Shown here piece by piece: positions 55,603-62,450 of a stretch of DNA of 62,450 nt. Origin of the DNA: Bradyrhizobium cytisi (lineage in GTDB: Bacteria; Pseudomonadota; Alphaproteobacteria; Rhizobiales; Xanthobacteraceae); contig NZ_VSSR01000087.1 of assembly GCF_008123515.1 (NCBI RefSeq), forward strand, positions 1 to 62,450. Reading direction: 5' to 3'. How positions within the stretch are numbered: position 1 is the stretch's first letter; every line of letters starts with the position of its first letter. Made by a program: the position numbers and the translations under genes. The notes beneath the pieces are model-generated. The model was given only the letters and a program-made list of their open reading frames with translations. It was not told the DNA's origin and did not search any database.

Positions 55603-57330
55603 TCAGAGCGATAGGCCACGCTTGCGCCCGAAGTCCCAGTTGACGCTGCTTGGACCGGCGATGCCGCTGACCTGTTTGCCCAATTCCCGCTCGAGCGAAG
55701 GCGACCAGGGCACAAGCTGAAAGCCGAGGCCGTTGTCGATCATCGCGAAGCGCCCCGAGGCCAACGACAGGCGCCGACGATAAACCCCCGAAATCTGCTC
55801 GCCTGCATCAGATGGCAAGTGCGGAAGGCCCGTTTCCTCCGTGAGGCGTCGTGTGACGACGTCGAGTTCGCGATCCCGGAGGGTGTCGACCAGATTGCGG
55901 CTTAGCCGAACCTTGTTGCCATCGCGCTGGGCGAGCCCTTGGTCGGCCAACACATCGATGCGCTGTTCGAGTGCCGCACGAACCTCGGCGCCAAACGCAT
56001 TGCGGGAGAGCTCGGCAGGATCTCGCGCGACGAGCTGCCGGTCTAGCCACGTGGCTCCGTCCGCCGCGACCTGCTGGTCCAGAACGAGTTCCGAGCGAAC
56101 CGCGAGCGCAATCCGTGTCCGACCACGGGCGTCCGCAAACCGGCGCAGTTCCACAATCCCGCCGATCGGCCCATCACCGGCCGCCTCGAGGTCAGGAAGC
56201 TTCACGTGATGCACGCGCCCGTCAATCCCATCGACAATGGCAAAGGCGGTGCCATTGAGCTCGTCATCAAGCCCGCGCGCGATGAGTCGGCCGACGATCG
56301 GTTCGCCATGACTTTCGCCCTCGAGTGCCCAGGATGCGAGGGCGCGGCTGGCGCCGTCCCGCGTGAGGCTTTTGTGCAGCCGCTTGATGATCTCACCGCG
56401 CTCGCCAAGCGCGCGCAACCTCGCCTCCGCATCGGCGGCCAGGACCCAGACCGCGGGCCCCGCAGGTTCCGCCAAGCCGAGCCGCTCGAGCGTCCTCATC
56501 CGCCCGATCCGAATTTCCCGCAATGGATCGCGCCCGGCATCCCGCTCTAACCTCAAATCGATGACGCCGTCCGCCGTCCCCGCTTCCCGGGCAAGCGCCC
56601 GGTCGAGCCTGGTCCAGCGTTCGGCTGTCATGTCCGCCTCAAGGCTCTGGCGGATCTCGAGCTCCGAGCGAGGGCCAAGTTCGCGCGTGACAAGGTCGCT
56701 GGCGCGGGCGCGTAGGCCCATAGCGATATAATCGCGACTGATGACGAGGTCGGCACCGTCATCCGTACGGCCCCGCACGAGGATGTGAATGTGCGGATGC
56801 TCGGTATTCCAATGGTCGACCGCGACCCAGTCAAGCCGTGTGCCAAGGTCGCGCGAGGCCTGGTCCATCAGCTCCCGAGTGAAGCTACGCAGGCTGTCAA
56901 GTTCACCAGCATCATCAGGCGAGACGATGAACCTAAAATGATGGCGGTCACCCTCGCAACGCGTGACGAAGGCGCGACCGTCCGCATCGTCCCCCGCAGC
57001 GTCGAATAGTTTGCCCGGAGCGCCGTCGCGCGTGACCCCATCGCGCTGCAGGTAACCGATATGGGCGCGCAACGCGCCCGGCGAACGCGTCCGCCGCACC
57101 ACCCGCGCCTTGACCATTGCGCCCCGGGCGCGGGCGTTGAGAAGCCGCGCCGCAGCGATGCTCGCGGCGCGGCCGCGTCCAAATTTACGGCCATGGCCAT
57201 GCTTGCCGCGCGAGAGGCCGCCGGCCTTCTGAGCGGCTGTGAGTGCCTGCGCCAAAAAGGGCTTTGTCCGGGGCGCGCGCGTGGAACGGATACGGCCGGG
57301 ACGGATCCGAAGATCATCGTCACGCGTCAT
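55603..57330 (-). CDS. Conjugative relaxase with DUF3363 domain
   Basis: A 575-residue relaxase of the VirD2-like/RlxS group. The N-terminus (DDDLRIRPGRIRST and AQALTAAQKAGG) and the metal-binding motif HPHIHILVRG (about residue 178), with DWVAVDHWNTEHPH just before it, are clear. The DUF3363 region follows (LIARGLDDELNGTAFAIVDG and the conserved C-terminal VNWDFGRKRGLSL). It is full length. It cuts oriT and pilots the strand into the recipient. A candidate oriT lies directly upstream of its start. Confidence 0.95.
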   Translation of the reverse strand: MTRDDDLRIRPGRIRSTRAPRTKPFLAQALTAAQKAGGLSRGKHGHGRKFGRGRAASIAAARLLNARARGAMVKARVVRRTRSPGALRAHIGYLQRDGVTRDGAPGKLFDAAGDDADGRAFVTRCEGDRHHFRFIVSPDDAGELDSLRSFTRELMDQASRDLGTRLDWVAVDHWNTEHPHIHILVRGRTDDGADLVISRDYIAMGLRARASDLVTRELGPRSELEIRQSLEADMTAERWTRLDRALAREAGTADGVIDLRLERDAGRDPLREIRIGRMRTLERLGLAEPAGPAVWVLAADAEARLRALGERGEIIKRLHKSLTRDGASRALASWALEGESHGEPIVGRLIARGLDDELNGTAFAIVDGIDGRVHHVKLPDLEAAGDGPIGGIVELRRFADARGRTRIALAVRSELVLDQQVAADGATWLDRQLVARDPAELSRNAFGAEVRAALEQRIDVLADQGLAQRDGNKVRLSRNLVDTLRDRELDVVTRRLTEETGLPHLPSDAGEQISGVYRRRLSLASGRFAMIDNGLGFQLVPWSPSLERELGKQVSGIAGPSSVNWDFGRKRGLSL

Positions 57331-57450
57331 TCCGGCTGCCGCAAGGTACCGAAAGCCGTGTAAGAACAGCGCCTTGGGGAAAGATGAACCTTGCTCTGAG
57401 TCCCCGTAATGTTTACTTGATCATTGAAATCGATACACTTTCTCGCACAA

Positions 57451-57496
57451 CCGACCGGCCGCACCTTGCGGCTTTTATCCTGCCCTCGCCGGTCGG
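57451..57496 (+). other. Candidate oriT with P-type nic site
   Basis: The intergenic region between relaxase and lytic transglycosylase contains TATCCTG|C (57476-57483), matching the P-type nic consensus YATCCTG|Y. It is enclosed by a perfect 9-base inverted repeat (CCGACCGGC 57451-57459, GCCGGTCGG 57488-57496), inside which GCCGCA-CCT-TGCGGC (57458-57472) forms a stem. Position next to the relaxase gene fits. The inner stem plus TTTT could also be read as a terminator on the plus strand. Confidence 0.55.
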
Positions 57497-57571
57497 CTCC
57501 CCCCTGCTCCCTCCCGACCATTCTCAAAGGTGCGAGAACCTTAGAGGCCATGCGACGAACTGCGATTGCTA

Positions 57572-58468
57572 TCATGGCAACTGCACCTTGACTGATCGAT
57601 GCACAAACAGCCCCGTCGCGCGAGGTACGATTGCAGTGGCAACCGCTTTAGTCGCTGGCGTCGACGAATTCATTGTGCGCACTCCTGGTGCACAGCTGTC
57701 GGAAACGGATGAGCTGCCGCATCGATCAACAAAAACTGGCGCCTGCTGCCACAGGACGACTCGTCTGGCGGCCGAACCACCGTTCTTGCGCTGCTCAAGA
57801 CCGCTCAATGGCGTTATTCTGGCTACATAGGTCTGCGTTTCATCTGGAAGGGATCGGCCTTTCGTCAAATGCTCCTCGTACCGCTTCGGTCCCGCATTGT
57901 AGGCTGCAAGAAACCCTCCCGATCCGAACCGGTCGAGCATCTCGCGAAGGTACGCTGTCCCAGCCATAATGTTGTCGTGCGGATCAAACGGATCGATACC
58001 AAGATCGTGACGGGCGCTCAGTTCGACCCAAGTCGCGGGCATGATTTGCATCAGCCCGAGCGCTCCCTGGGGCGATATGGCGTGCGTATTACCGCCACTT
58101 TCGACCTGCATCACGGCATTGATCCAACGCTCCGGGATCGCGAACCGATGGGAGGCTTCGGTCACGAAGGCCGCGTATGCAAGGCTAGGAAGCAGGGTTG
58201 TGTATTGCGCAGCTGGTGCGCGCGATGCGAGCTCCGCTCTAGCGGTCGAGGGCGGTCCGAACGTCAGCAGAATTCCCAAAGAGCAAGCAGCGGCCCCACA
58301 TCCCATTGTGCGGACAGCCGCCAAGTACAACGTTTCTCCCAGCCGGCCTCGAGGCCGCCCGATCCTGCGGCAATGCGCGCCGATTCTCGAGAAGCTGGCC
58401 GAGACGGAGAAACGATGTTGCGACCAGCCGCATGGAGAAATGACAGGCCAAGAGGGGAGATCCGGCAT
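57572..58468 (-). CDS. Lytic transglycosylase (VirB1-like)
   Basis: A roughly 298-residue periplasmic muramidase that opens the cell wall for the transfer channel. The SLT motifs are present: catalytic Glu in MQVESGGN (about residue 120), GALGLMQIMPATW, and AYNAGP. A hydrophobic N-terminal segment (CGAAACSLGILLTF, about residues 60-75) is preceded by a long basic stretch. ATG 58468 stands 2 bases after the traF stop; the frame to 58489 is less likely. Confidence 0.9.
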   Translation of the reverse strand: MPDLPSWPVISPCGWSQHRFSVSASFSRIGAHCRRIGRPRGRLGETLYLAAVRTMGCGAAACSLGILLTFGPPSTARAELASRAPAAQYTTLLPSLAYAAFVTEASHRFAIPERWINAVMQVESGGNTHAISPQGALGLMQIMPATWVELSARHDLGIDPFDPHDNIMAGTAYLREMLDRFGSGGFLAAYNAGPKRYEEHLTKGRSLPDETQTYVARITPLSGLEQRKNGGSAARRVVLWQQAPVFVDRCGSSSVSDSCAPGVRTMNSSTPATKAVATAIVPRATGLFVHRSVKVQLP

Positions 58469-58470
58469 TG

Positions 58471-58977
58471 TCACTTCTCTCTGGTCCACACCGGGAGCGC
58501 TCGCCCAATGACGGCCGATCTCGGCAGGGGGCCGAAATATCGGCCGTCTAGCGAGTCCGCGGACTGCCAGTTCATGAGAAACACTTCGCCCTCAGCAATG
58601 ACGCGGCAACCCTGCCAGACCGGCAAGGGTCGGCCGCGGCGATCGCGCTCGCTTGCCTCACCCATCTGTATGCTGTCGACAATGATCGTGAGGCCCGTTC
58701 TGCAGACGCTTTGGCCAGGTAGCGCCAGCACGCGCTTGAGCATTGGAAGACCGCTCGGCAAATAGCCGTTGAGGTCTAGAAAAGTCGCGAGCGGGTCTGG
58801 CGCTCGAACCGCCACGAGCTCAGTGACGTACAACCGTCCGGCCTCTTGCAAGCGATAGAGGCCGATCGGAACGCTGTCCGAAGCATTCCAGATGTACAAT
58901 GGTGAGGAGTTGTTGATTGGCCAGAGCGCGAGTATTGTGGCCCCACACATCGCAAGAATGTTCCCAAGCCGTCCCAT
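58471..58977 (-). CDS. traF: S26-type signal peptidase TraF
   Basis: A 168-residue membrane-anchored peptidase used for pilin maturation in Trb systems. An N-terminal helix (MGRLGNILAMCGATILALW) leads to the nucleophilic Ser in ASDSVPIGLY (about residue 34) and the catalytic Lys in LKRVLALPGQSVC (about residue 80). ATG 58977 overlaps the stop of the DUF2840 gene (TGATG); the longer frame to 59079 is inside that gene. Confidence 0.93.
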   Translation of the reverse strand: MGRLGNILAMCGATILALWPINNSSPLYIWNASDSVPIGLYRLQEAGRLYVTELVAVRAPDPLATFLDLNGYLPSGLPMLKRVLALPGQSVCRTGLTIIVDSIQMGEASERDRRGRPLPVWQGCRVIAEGEVFLMNWQSADSLDGRYFGPLPRSAVIGRALPVWTREK

Positions 58978-59441
58978 CAGAGTGCCATCCTGCGCCGATG
59001 AAGCCACGCCTGGTGGCGTGCACGGGTATAAGCTCGTGGCTTTTCGTTGACGGAAAGACGGTTGTGGGCATGATGCCAATAGTCAGGGGCTACATCGGCA
59101 GGATCGATGGCAAGTGACTCCACGGCGTCGATCAACTGCAGAACGCGCTCGACCTTTGGCCAACCAGCTAATCGCAGCAGGCTTTCGCCGCCGGGACTGA
59201 CCCAAGGCACGGTTGAGTATCGCTGCCCTGGCGCGACTGCGCGCAAAATATCGATCCGAGACAGGATGGTTCCGAAGTCGTTGGACGTCCAGCGCACGAA
59301 GGCGAAGATGCTGCCGGGCAAAAATGAGAGAATGCGCCGGTGATGGTCAACGATCTTTTCTGATGCAGGTTTACCGAACCGGATTCGATTTTCGATCCGC
59401 TTCTCGAGCCACAAGAGCTCAACAGTTGTGAGGTCGCTCAC
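58977..59441 (-). CDS. DUF2840 family protein
   Basis: A 154-residue soluble protein of the DUF2840 family, which is regularly encoded before traF in alphaproteobacterial ICEs. It opens VSDLTTVELLWLEKRIENRIRFGKP, then RRILSFLPGSIFAFVRWTSNDFGT and PGGESLLRLAGWPKVERVLQLID. GTG 59441 has GGAG 8 bases upstream and matches the family start. Function unknown. Usually parA lies upstream; here a broken insertion sequence is found. Confidence 0.9.
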   Translation of the reverse strand: MSDLTTVELLWLEKRIENRIRFGKPASEKIVDHHRRILSFLPGSIFAFVRWTSNDFGTILSRIDILRAVAPGQRYSTVPWVSPGGESLLRLAGWPKVERVLQLIDAVESLAIDPADVAPDYWHHAHNRLSVNEKPRAYTRARHQAWLHRRRMAL

Positions 59442-59751
59442 CTGACTGCTCCATATTGTTGAGATGGATTTTGGCGTGCCAATGATGCGCTTCGCTGGCA
59501 CCGCACGAAGAGCCTTGGCGTCGGCAGGACGGCTGCAATGATGCTTCGATGGATCGTGGTCGCCGATGGCTTGCAGCAGTCCTGCTGCAAAGGACTACGT
59601 CGGCGAGGCTCCAATCCGTTAGAAGGAATCCGAAGCATTGCAGGTTAGCCGAGGTAGTGACTTGTGTCCTCTCGCCGGCGGGATTGCGGAGATGATGCTT
59701 CGCGACTGTCCGGGAACGGAGCTGGCGGCGCGTTCCGGCGGAGAATGGTAG
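59442..59751. other. Stretch where parA would be expected
   Basis: In related elements a parA-type gene precedes DUF2840. I do not find its Walker motifs here. A short minus-strand frame reading QAIGDHDPS near 59560 faintly recalls the C-terminal ADHDPP of such ParA proteins but is not enough for a call. Confidence 0.3.
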
Positions 59752-60815
59752 AGACGAACGACGGAATTTTGTGCAGGGCTCGACGTGTCGCTGCAGGCTA
59801 CAAATGTTTGCGTGGTGGACGGCGACGGCAACGTCGTCCAGGAAGCGACGCTCGAGGCCGATCCGGACTCGACTAAGCTGTGTCTCGCGGAGTGGACACT
59901 CCAGCGGAAGCGCGGCGGGCTTGAGGCGTTGTCCTATTCTGCCTGGCTGTTCACGGCTTTGAGCGAAAAGGACGTTCCCGTGATCTGCATTGAGACCAAG
60001 CACGCCAAGGCGGCGCCGAACGCGATGCTGAAGAAGACCGATCGCAACGACGCCAAAGGCATTGCGCAGATGGTGCGGACCGGTCGGTTCCGTGGCGTCG
60101 ACGTCAAATAGGAAGGCGCGCAAACGGTGCGAGCGCTGCTGGTTGGGCGCAAGGCGACGCTCGGCAAGGTGCTGGACATGGAGAACATGATCCGCGGCCT
60201 GTTGCCTCCGTTCGGCCTCAAAGTCGGCGAGATCTCGGTCGGCCGTTTTGACGCGCGGGTGCGCGAGATCGTTGCCGGAAAGAGAGAACTGGAAGCGATC
60301 GTCGCGCCGCTGTTGGACGCCCGAAGCGCGATGCGGCTGCAATTGGCCAAACTGCACCGCCTGGCGCTGGTGGCGGCGCGCAGCAACAGCGCGGTGCTGC
60401 GGATGATGACCGTCCCCGGTGTCGGCGCGCTCGTGGCGCTGACGTTCCGCGCCACCATCGATAATCCGGTGCGATTCAAGAAGTCGACCAATGTCGGCGC
60501 CCATGTCGGGTGACGCTGCGGCGCTATCAATCCGGCCAGACCGGCCGGATCGGCAGCATCTCCAAATGCGGCGATGAGCTGACGCGAGCGATGCTGGACG
60601 AGGCGGCGATCGTGATCCTCACGCGGATCCCAAAGGACTTCAAGCTGCGGCTGTGGGGCCTGCGGCTGGCCAGGAAGAAGGGTCTGAAGCGCGCGGCGAC
60701 GGCGGTGGCGGTGGCGCGCGCGCTCGCCGTGCTGCCGCACAAGATCTGGATCGATGGCGCGACCTTCCGGTTTGGCGCCGGCGGCAAGCGCGGCCGGGTC
60801 GCTGCGGCGGCTTAA
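59752..60815 (+). pseudogene. IS110-family transposase, inactivated
   Basis: The N-terminal DEDD domain begins at AGLDVSLQATNVCVVDGDG and continues to KKTDRNDAKGIAQMVRTGRF; the C-terminal transposase_20 part includes MTVPGVGALVALTFRATID and RRYQSGQTGRIGSISKCGDELTRAML. The normal ATG is absent upstream of GLDVS (a stop lies at 59749). An in-frame TAG follows VDVK at about 60109, and a one-base loss at VGAHVG|LTLRRYQ (about 60510) shifts the frame. The transposase is therefore broken at three places. Ends of the element were not resolved. Confidence 0.88.
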
Positions 60816-61333
60816 GGGCCTCCGCGACCCGTCAGCTTCCACGCGCGCCTTGTCCTTCCGCGATGGCGGAGCGGCGTCTCCCGAGCAGACGGGGATGTGG
60901 GTGAGATCGCAACTTTTCTTGCCGGCGGCTTCATGGACACCTTTGAAGCCATCAAGTACGGCGCTGGTTAGCCTGACCGTCCATTCTCCAGATTCCGGCA
61001 TGTGGTGGCGGCCGTGCCAACCACGGACGTTAGCGAGTTCTCCTCGAGGAGCGAGCTGCCGCAAGGGAATGCGACGAGCGTGATGCGGTGATGCCGATGC
61101 CGGCGATCGCGTAATTTTGCGCGCGACGGCGCTCGCGCGCGCATATTGGAAAACAGATTCGCATTGCAGGACGGTTTTGCGCGTGACAGAGTGGGCGCAT
61201 GAGGCATCCTCGCTGCATGCACGCCCGACTTGTTCACAACGCACTGATTCACAACAAGAAGTTAGTGTCAGTACGTTAGTAAAGTTACGGGAGCAGGAAG
61301 TCTTGGCGCCGCAGAACCTTAGCTCTGATTCCG
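60816..61333. other. Region between IS110 remnant and iterons
   Basis: No gene is recognised. Two direct TTCACAAC repeats (61233-61240 and 61248-61255) and two GTTAGT repeats near 61261-61280 lie just before the iteron-like repeats and could be part of the origin. Confidence 0.35.
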
Positions 61334-61397
61334 GTCCTCGATAGCACGAGCATCGCGTCCCCGATGGCACGAGGGTTCTGGTCCCTAATAGCACGAG
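61334..61397 (-). repeat. Three iteron-like direct repeats downstream of repA
   Basis: Three copies of a 17-base repeat occur at 61334 (GTCCTCGATAGCACGAG), 61357 (GTCCCCGATGGCACGAG) and 61381 (GTCCCTAATAGCACGAG). Starts are 23 and 24 bases apart, near two helical turns. They lie directly beyond the repA stop at 61403. Similar spacing is the hallmark of RepA-bound iterons, so this is a candidate replication origin of the element. Confidence 0.65.
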
Positions 61398-61402
61398 CGA
61401 AT

Positions 61403-62305
61403 TCACAGCTTATCCCCCGCAGGGCTGATAACGCCACGCTTTCGCAGCCGCTGCGTAGGCGGGCTGATCGGCACGGGTGCGAAATTCAATCGTTCTTCGC
61501 CATTCAGGTCGTGTGTGATAGCCAGCCGATAGCCCGGCAAGGTCTGATGATGCACGATCTGGCGCAGGTCGTAGGCGAAGTGCTTGAGCGGCGAGAGGCT
61601 CCCGGACTTGGCATGCAAGTGCACGAGGCCGAAGCTCCAGCCGCCATGCTGATGACCCCCGTGCTTGCGGACGAGGCGATAGAGCCAACGTTCCAGTCCA
61701 CCGGTCAGATCGAAATACGCGCGGTCAATGGTCAGCACGAGCGATTCGTTTAGAACGCCCGTGTAGAACCAATCGGGTAGGATCAGCTCAATCCCACGGG
61801 CATGCCCGTGCGCATCGCTTGTGTGTTTCCATTCGTTGATCCAGGAGAAGCGGTGCCGCCGCCGTTCTGTCGGCTGCCGGATTGAGGTCATGACGCTGGT
61901 TGATTGCAATCGGTCGAGCGCAGCCTTGAGGCGGTCGTAGTCGCGTACGCTGGTGCCGCGGCCGACGAAGGTCAGGATCTCGTAAGGGGTCGCTGCCATC
62001 AGCCGGGACGTTTTCAAGCCGGCGTCACGCGCCTCGACAATCTGCGAGGCAGCCCAGATCAAAACGTCCGCGTCCCAGATCGTCGCCAGGCCATGTTCCG
62101 GCACCGCTTCGACACGGATGGTGATGGTGCCTGCGCGGAAGTCGATCGGAACGATCCGCTTCGACTTTGCCAGCGAAAAGAATGGATACGCCATCAAGTC
62201 TTGCGCGTCCCGTGGAGCGAGATCGCCAGGAAGCGCGCGAAACAGATCGAGTTGGTCGCGCTCTGACCGCCGCCTCCCAGCTGCAGTTGAGTTGCTCTCC
62301 GGCAT
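61403..62305 (-). CDS. repA: Replication initiator protein RepA
   Basis: A 300-residue initiator of the RepA (replication initiator protein A) family found on alphaproteobacterial plasmids and ICEs. Conserved blocks are QDLMAYPFFSLAKSKRIVPIDF, RLMAATPYEILTFVGRGTS, YDRLKAALDRLQSTSV and ELILPDWFYTGVL. The fold is of the winged-helix initiator type. It begins 3 bases after the stop of a helix-turn-helix gene, so they are co-transcribed. In an ICE such a protein may allow replication of the excised circle. Confidence 0.93.
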   Translation of the reverse strand: MPESNSTAAGRRRSERDQLDLFRALPGDLAPRDAQDLMAYPFFSLAKSKRIVPIDFRAGTITIRVEAVPEHGLATIWDADVLIWAASQIVEARDAGLKTSRLMAATPYEILTFVGRGTSVRDYDRLKAALDRLQSTSVMTSIRQPTERRRHRFSWINEWKHTSDAHGHARGIELILPDWFYTGVLNESLVLTIDRAYFDLTGGLERWLYRLVRKHGGHQHGGWSFGLVHLHAKSGSLSPLKHFAYDLRQIVHHQTLPGYRLAITHDLNGEERLNFAPVPISPPTQRLRKRGVISPAGDKL

Positions 62306-62308
62306 AGT

Positions 62309-62450
62309 TCAGCGCCGCTCCTTGCCCGCATACGGAATCGGTGTGTGCCGTTTCGCGGGCAGGACTGTGCCTGCACCAGGATCGCTGGTGGACGTTTTGG
62401 CGCCTCGGTCAACCCACGCCGTCAGGTCTTCGAGCGCATACACAACGCGA
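62309..62450 (-). CDS. Helix-turn-helix protein, C-terminal part only
   Basis: The window ends inside this gene. The visible 46 residues read RVVYALEDLTAWVDRGAKTSTSDPGAGT, ending KRHTPIPYAGKERR at a stop at 62309. VYALEDLTAW-like segments followed by such a tail are typical of the small AlpA/MerR-type helix-turn-helix proteins encoded before repA. It may act as excisionase-like or copy-control factor. Confidence 0.7.
   Translation of the reverse strand, partial: RVVYALEDLTAWVDRGAKTSTSDPGAGTVLPAKRHTPIPYAGKERR

Noticed and set aside
59419..60504. 361-codon minus-strand frame overlapping IS110 and the DUF2840 start
   Set aside because: Composition is His/Arg/Gln-rich antisense sequence and the transposase on the plus strand is unmistakable.
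59934..61406. 490-codon minus-strand open frame across the IS110 remnant
   Set aside because: It lies antisense to the clear transposase reading and shows no protein family features; it is a GC-rich shadow.
61405..61420. DnaA box (TTATCCCCC) near the iterons
   Set aside because: Two mismatches to the consensus and it lies within the end of repA; not distinguishable from chance.
1..62450. CRISPR arrays, rRNA or complete tRNA genes
   Set aside because: None was seen on reading both strands; the only tRNA-like sequence is the 30-base fragment at 43315.

Overview
The window looks like part of a mobile genomic or symbiosis island of an alphaproteobacterium of the Rhizobiales, most likely Bradyrhizobium- or Mesorhizobium-like. 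The assignment rests on gene content seen in the sequence (a trb mating-pair cluster with the TrbK-alt type gene, TraG, a DUF3363-type relaxase, TraF, DUF2840, RepA, and LuxR/LuxI quorum-sensing genes) plus general knowledge of ICEs in that order. No nod, nif or integrase gene is present, so the island's identity and ends cannot be fixed from this window.

Left part (about 0.4-30.5 kb) is a catabolic accessory region. It starts with a peptide-type ABC importer (substrate-binding protein, two permeases, a fused double ATPase), an Asp/Glu-racemase-fold protein and an M20 dipeptidase. Next come a cupin, a frameshifted PuuB-like FAD amine oxidase, a dimethylglycine/sarcosine dehydrogenase-like FAD-GcvT protein with PurU, a spermidine/putrescine-type ABC importer, FolD, a class III aminotransferase with a succinate-semialdehyde dehydrogenase, an MFS exporter and alanine dehydrogenase. 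Three near-identical Lrp/AsnC regulators are scattered through it and carry related upstream sequences with CGCAR/YTGCG palindromes. The same sequence type precedes the M20 peptidase. A second, unrelated palindrome (CTATTTC...AAATAG followed by TATCGGGC) precedes both the FAD-GcvT/purU operon and the polyamine-type transporter operon. Together the genes suggest uptake and oxidation of peptides and N-methylated or polyamine-like amines, with one-carbon units passed through tetrahydrofolate to formate.

Middle part (30.8-42.8 kb) holds the quorum-sensing and mating-pair module: a TraR-like LuxR, a lux-box-like palindrome, a LuxI synthase broken by one extra base at a CCC-T site, a LysR regulator, and the complete trbBCDEJKLFGI set plus a DUF2274 gene, all trb genes on the minus strand.

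From 42.8 to 51.9 kb lies cargo that separates trbB from traG: DctA, a TPR-like protein, a TlpA-like thioredoxin, an MFS transporter, a second ribbon-helix-helix protein, and decayed small genes (zinc ribbon, SDR, DUF3489-like). A fragment resembling the 3-prime end of a tRNA lies next to trbB and could be an old attachment site.

Right part (51.9-62.45 kb) is the DNA-processing and replication module: RHH protein, TraG coupling protein, relaxase, a candidate oriT with a P-type nic sequence, lytic transglycosylase, TraF peptidase, DUF2840 protein, a broken IS110-type element where parA would be expected, three iteron-like repeats, RepA and the end of a helix-turn-helix protein.
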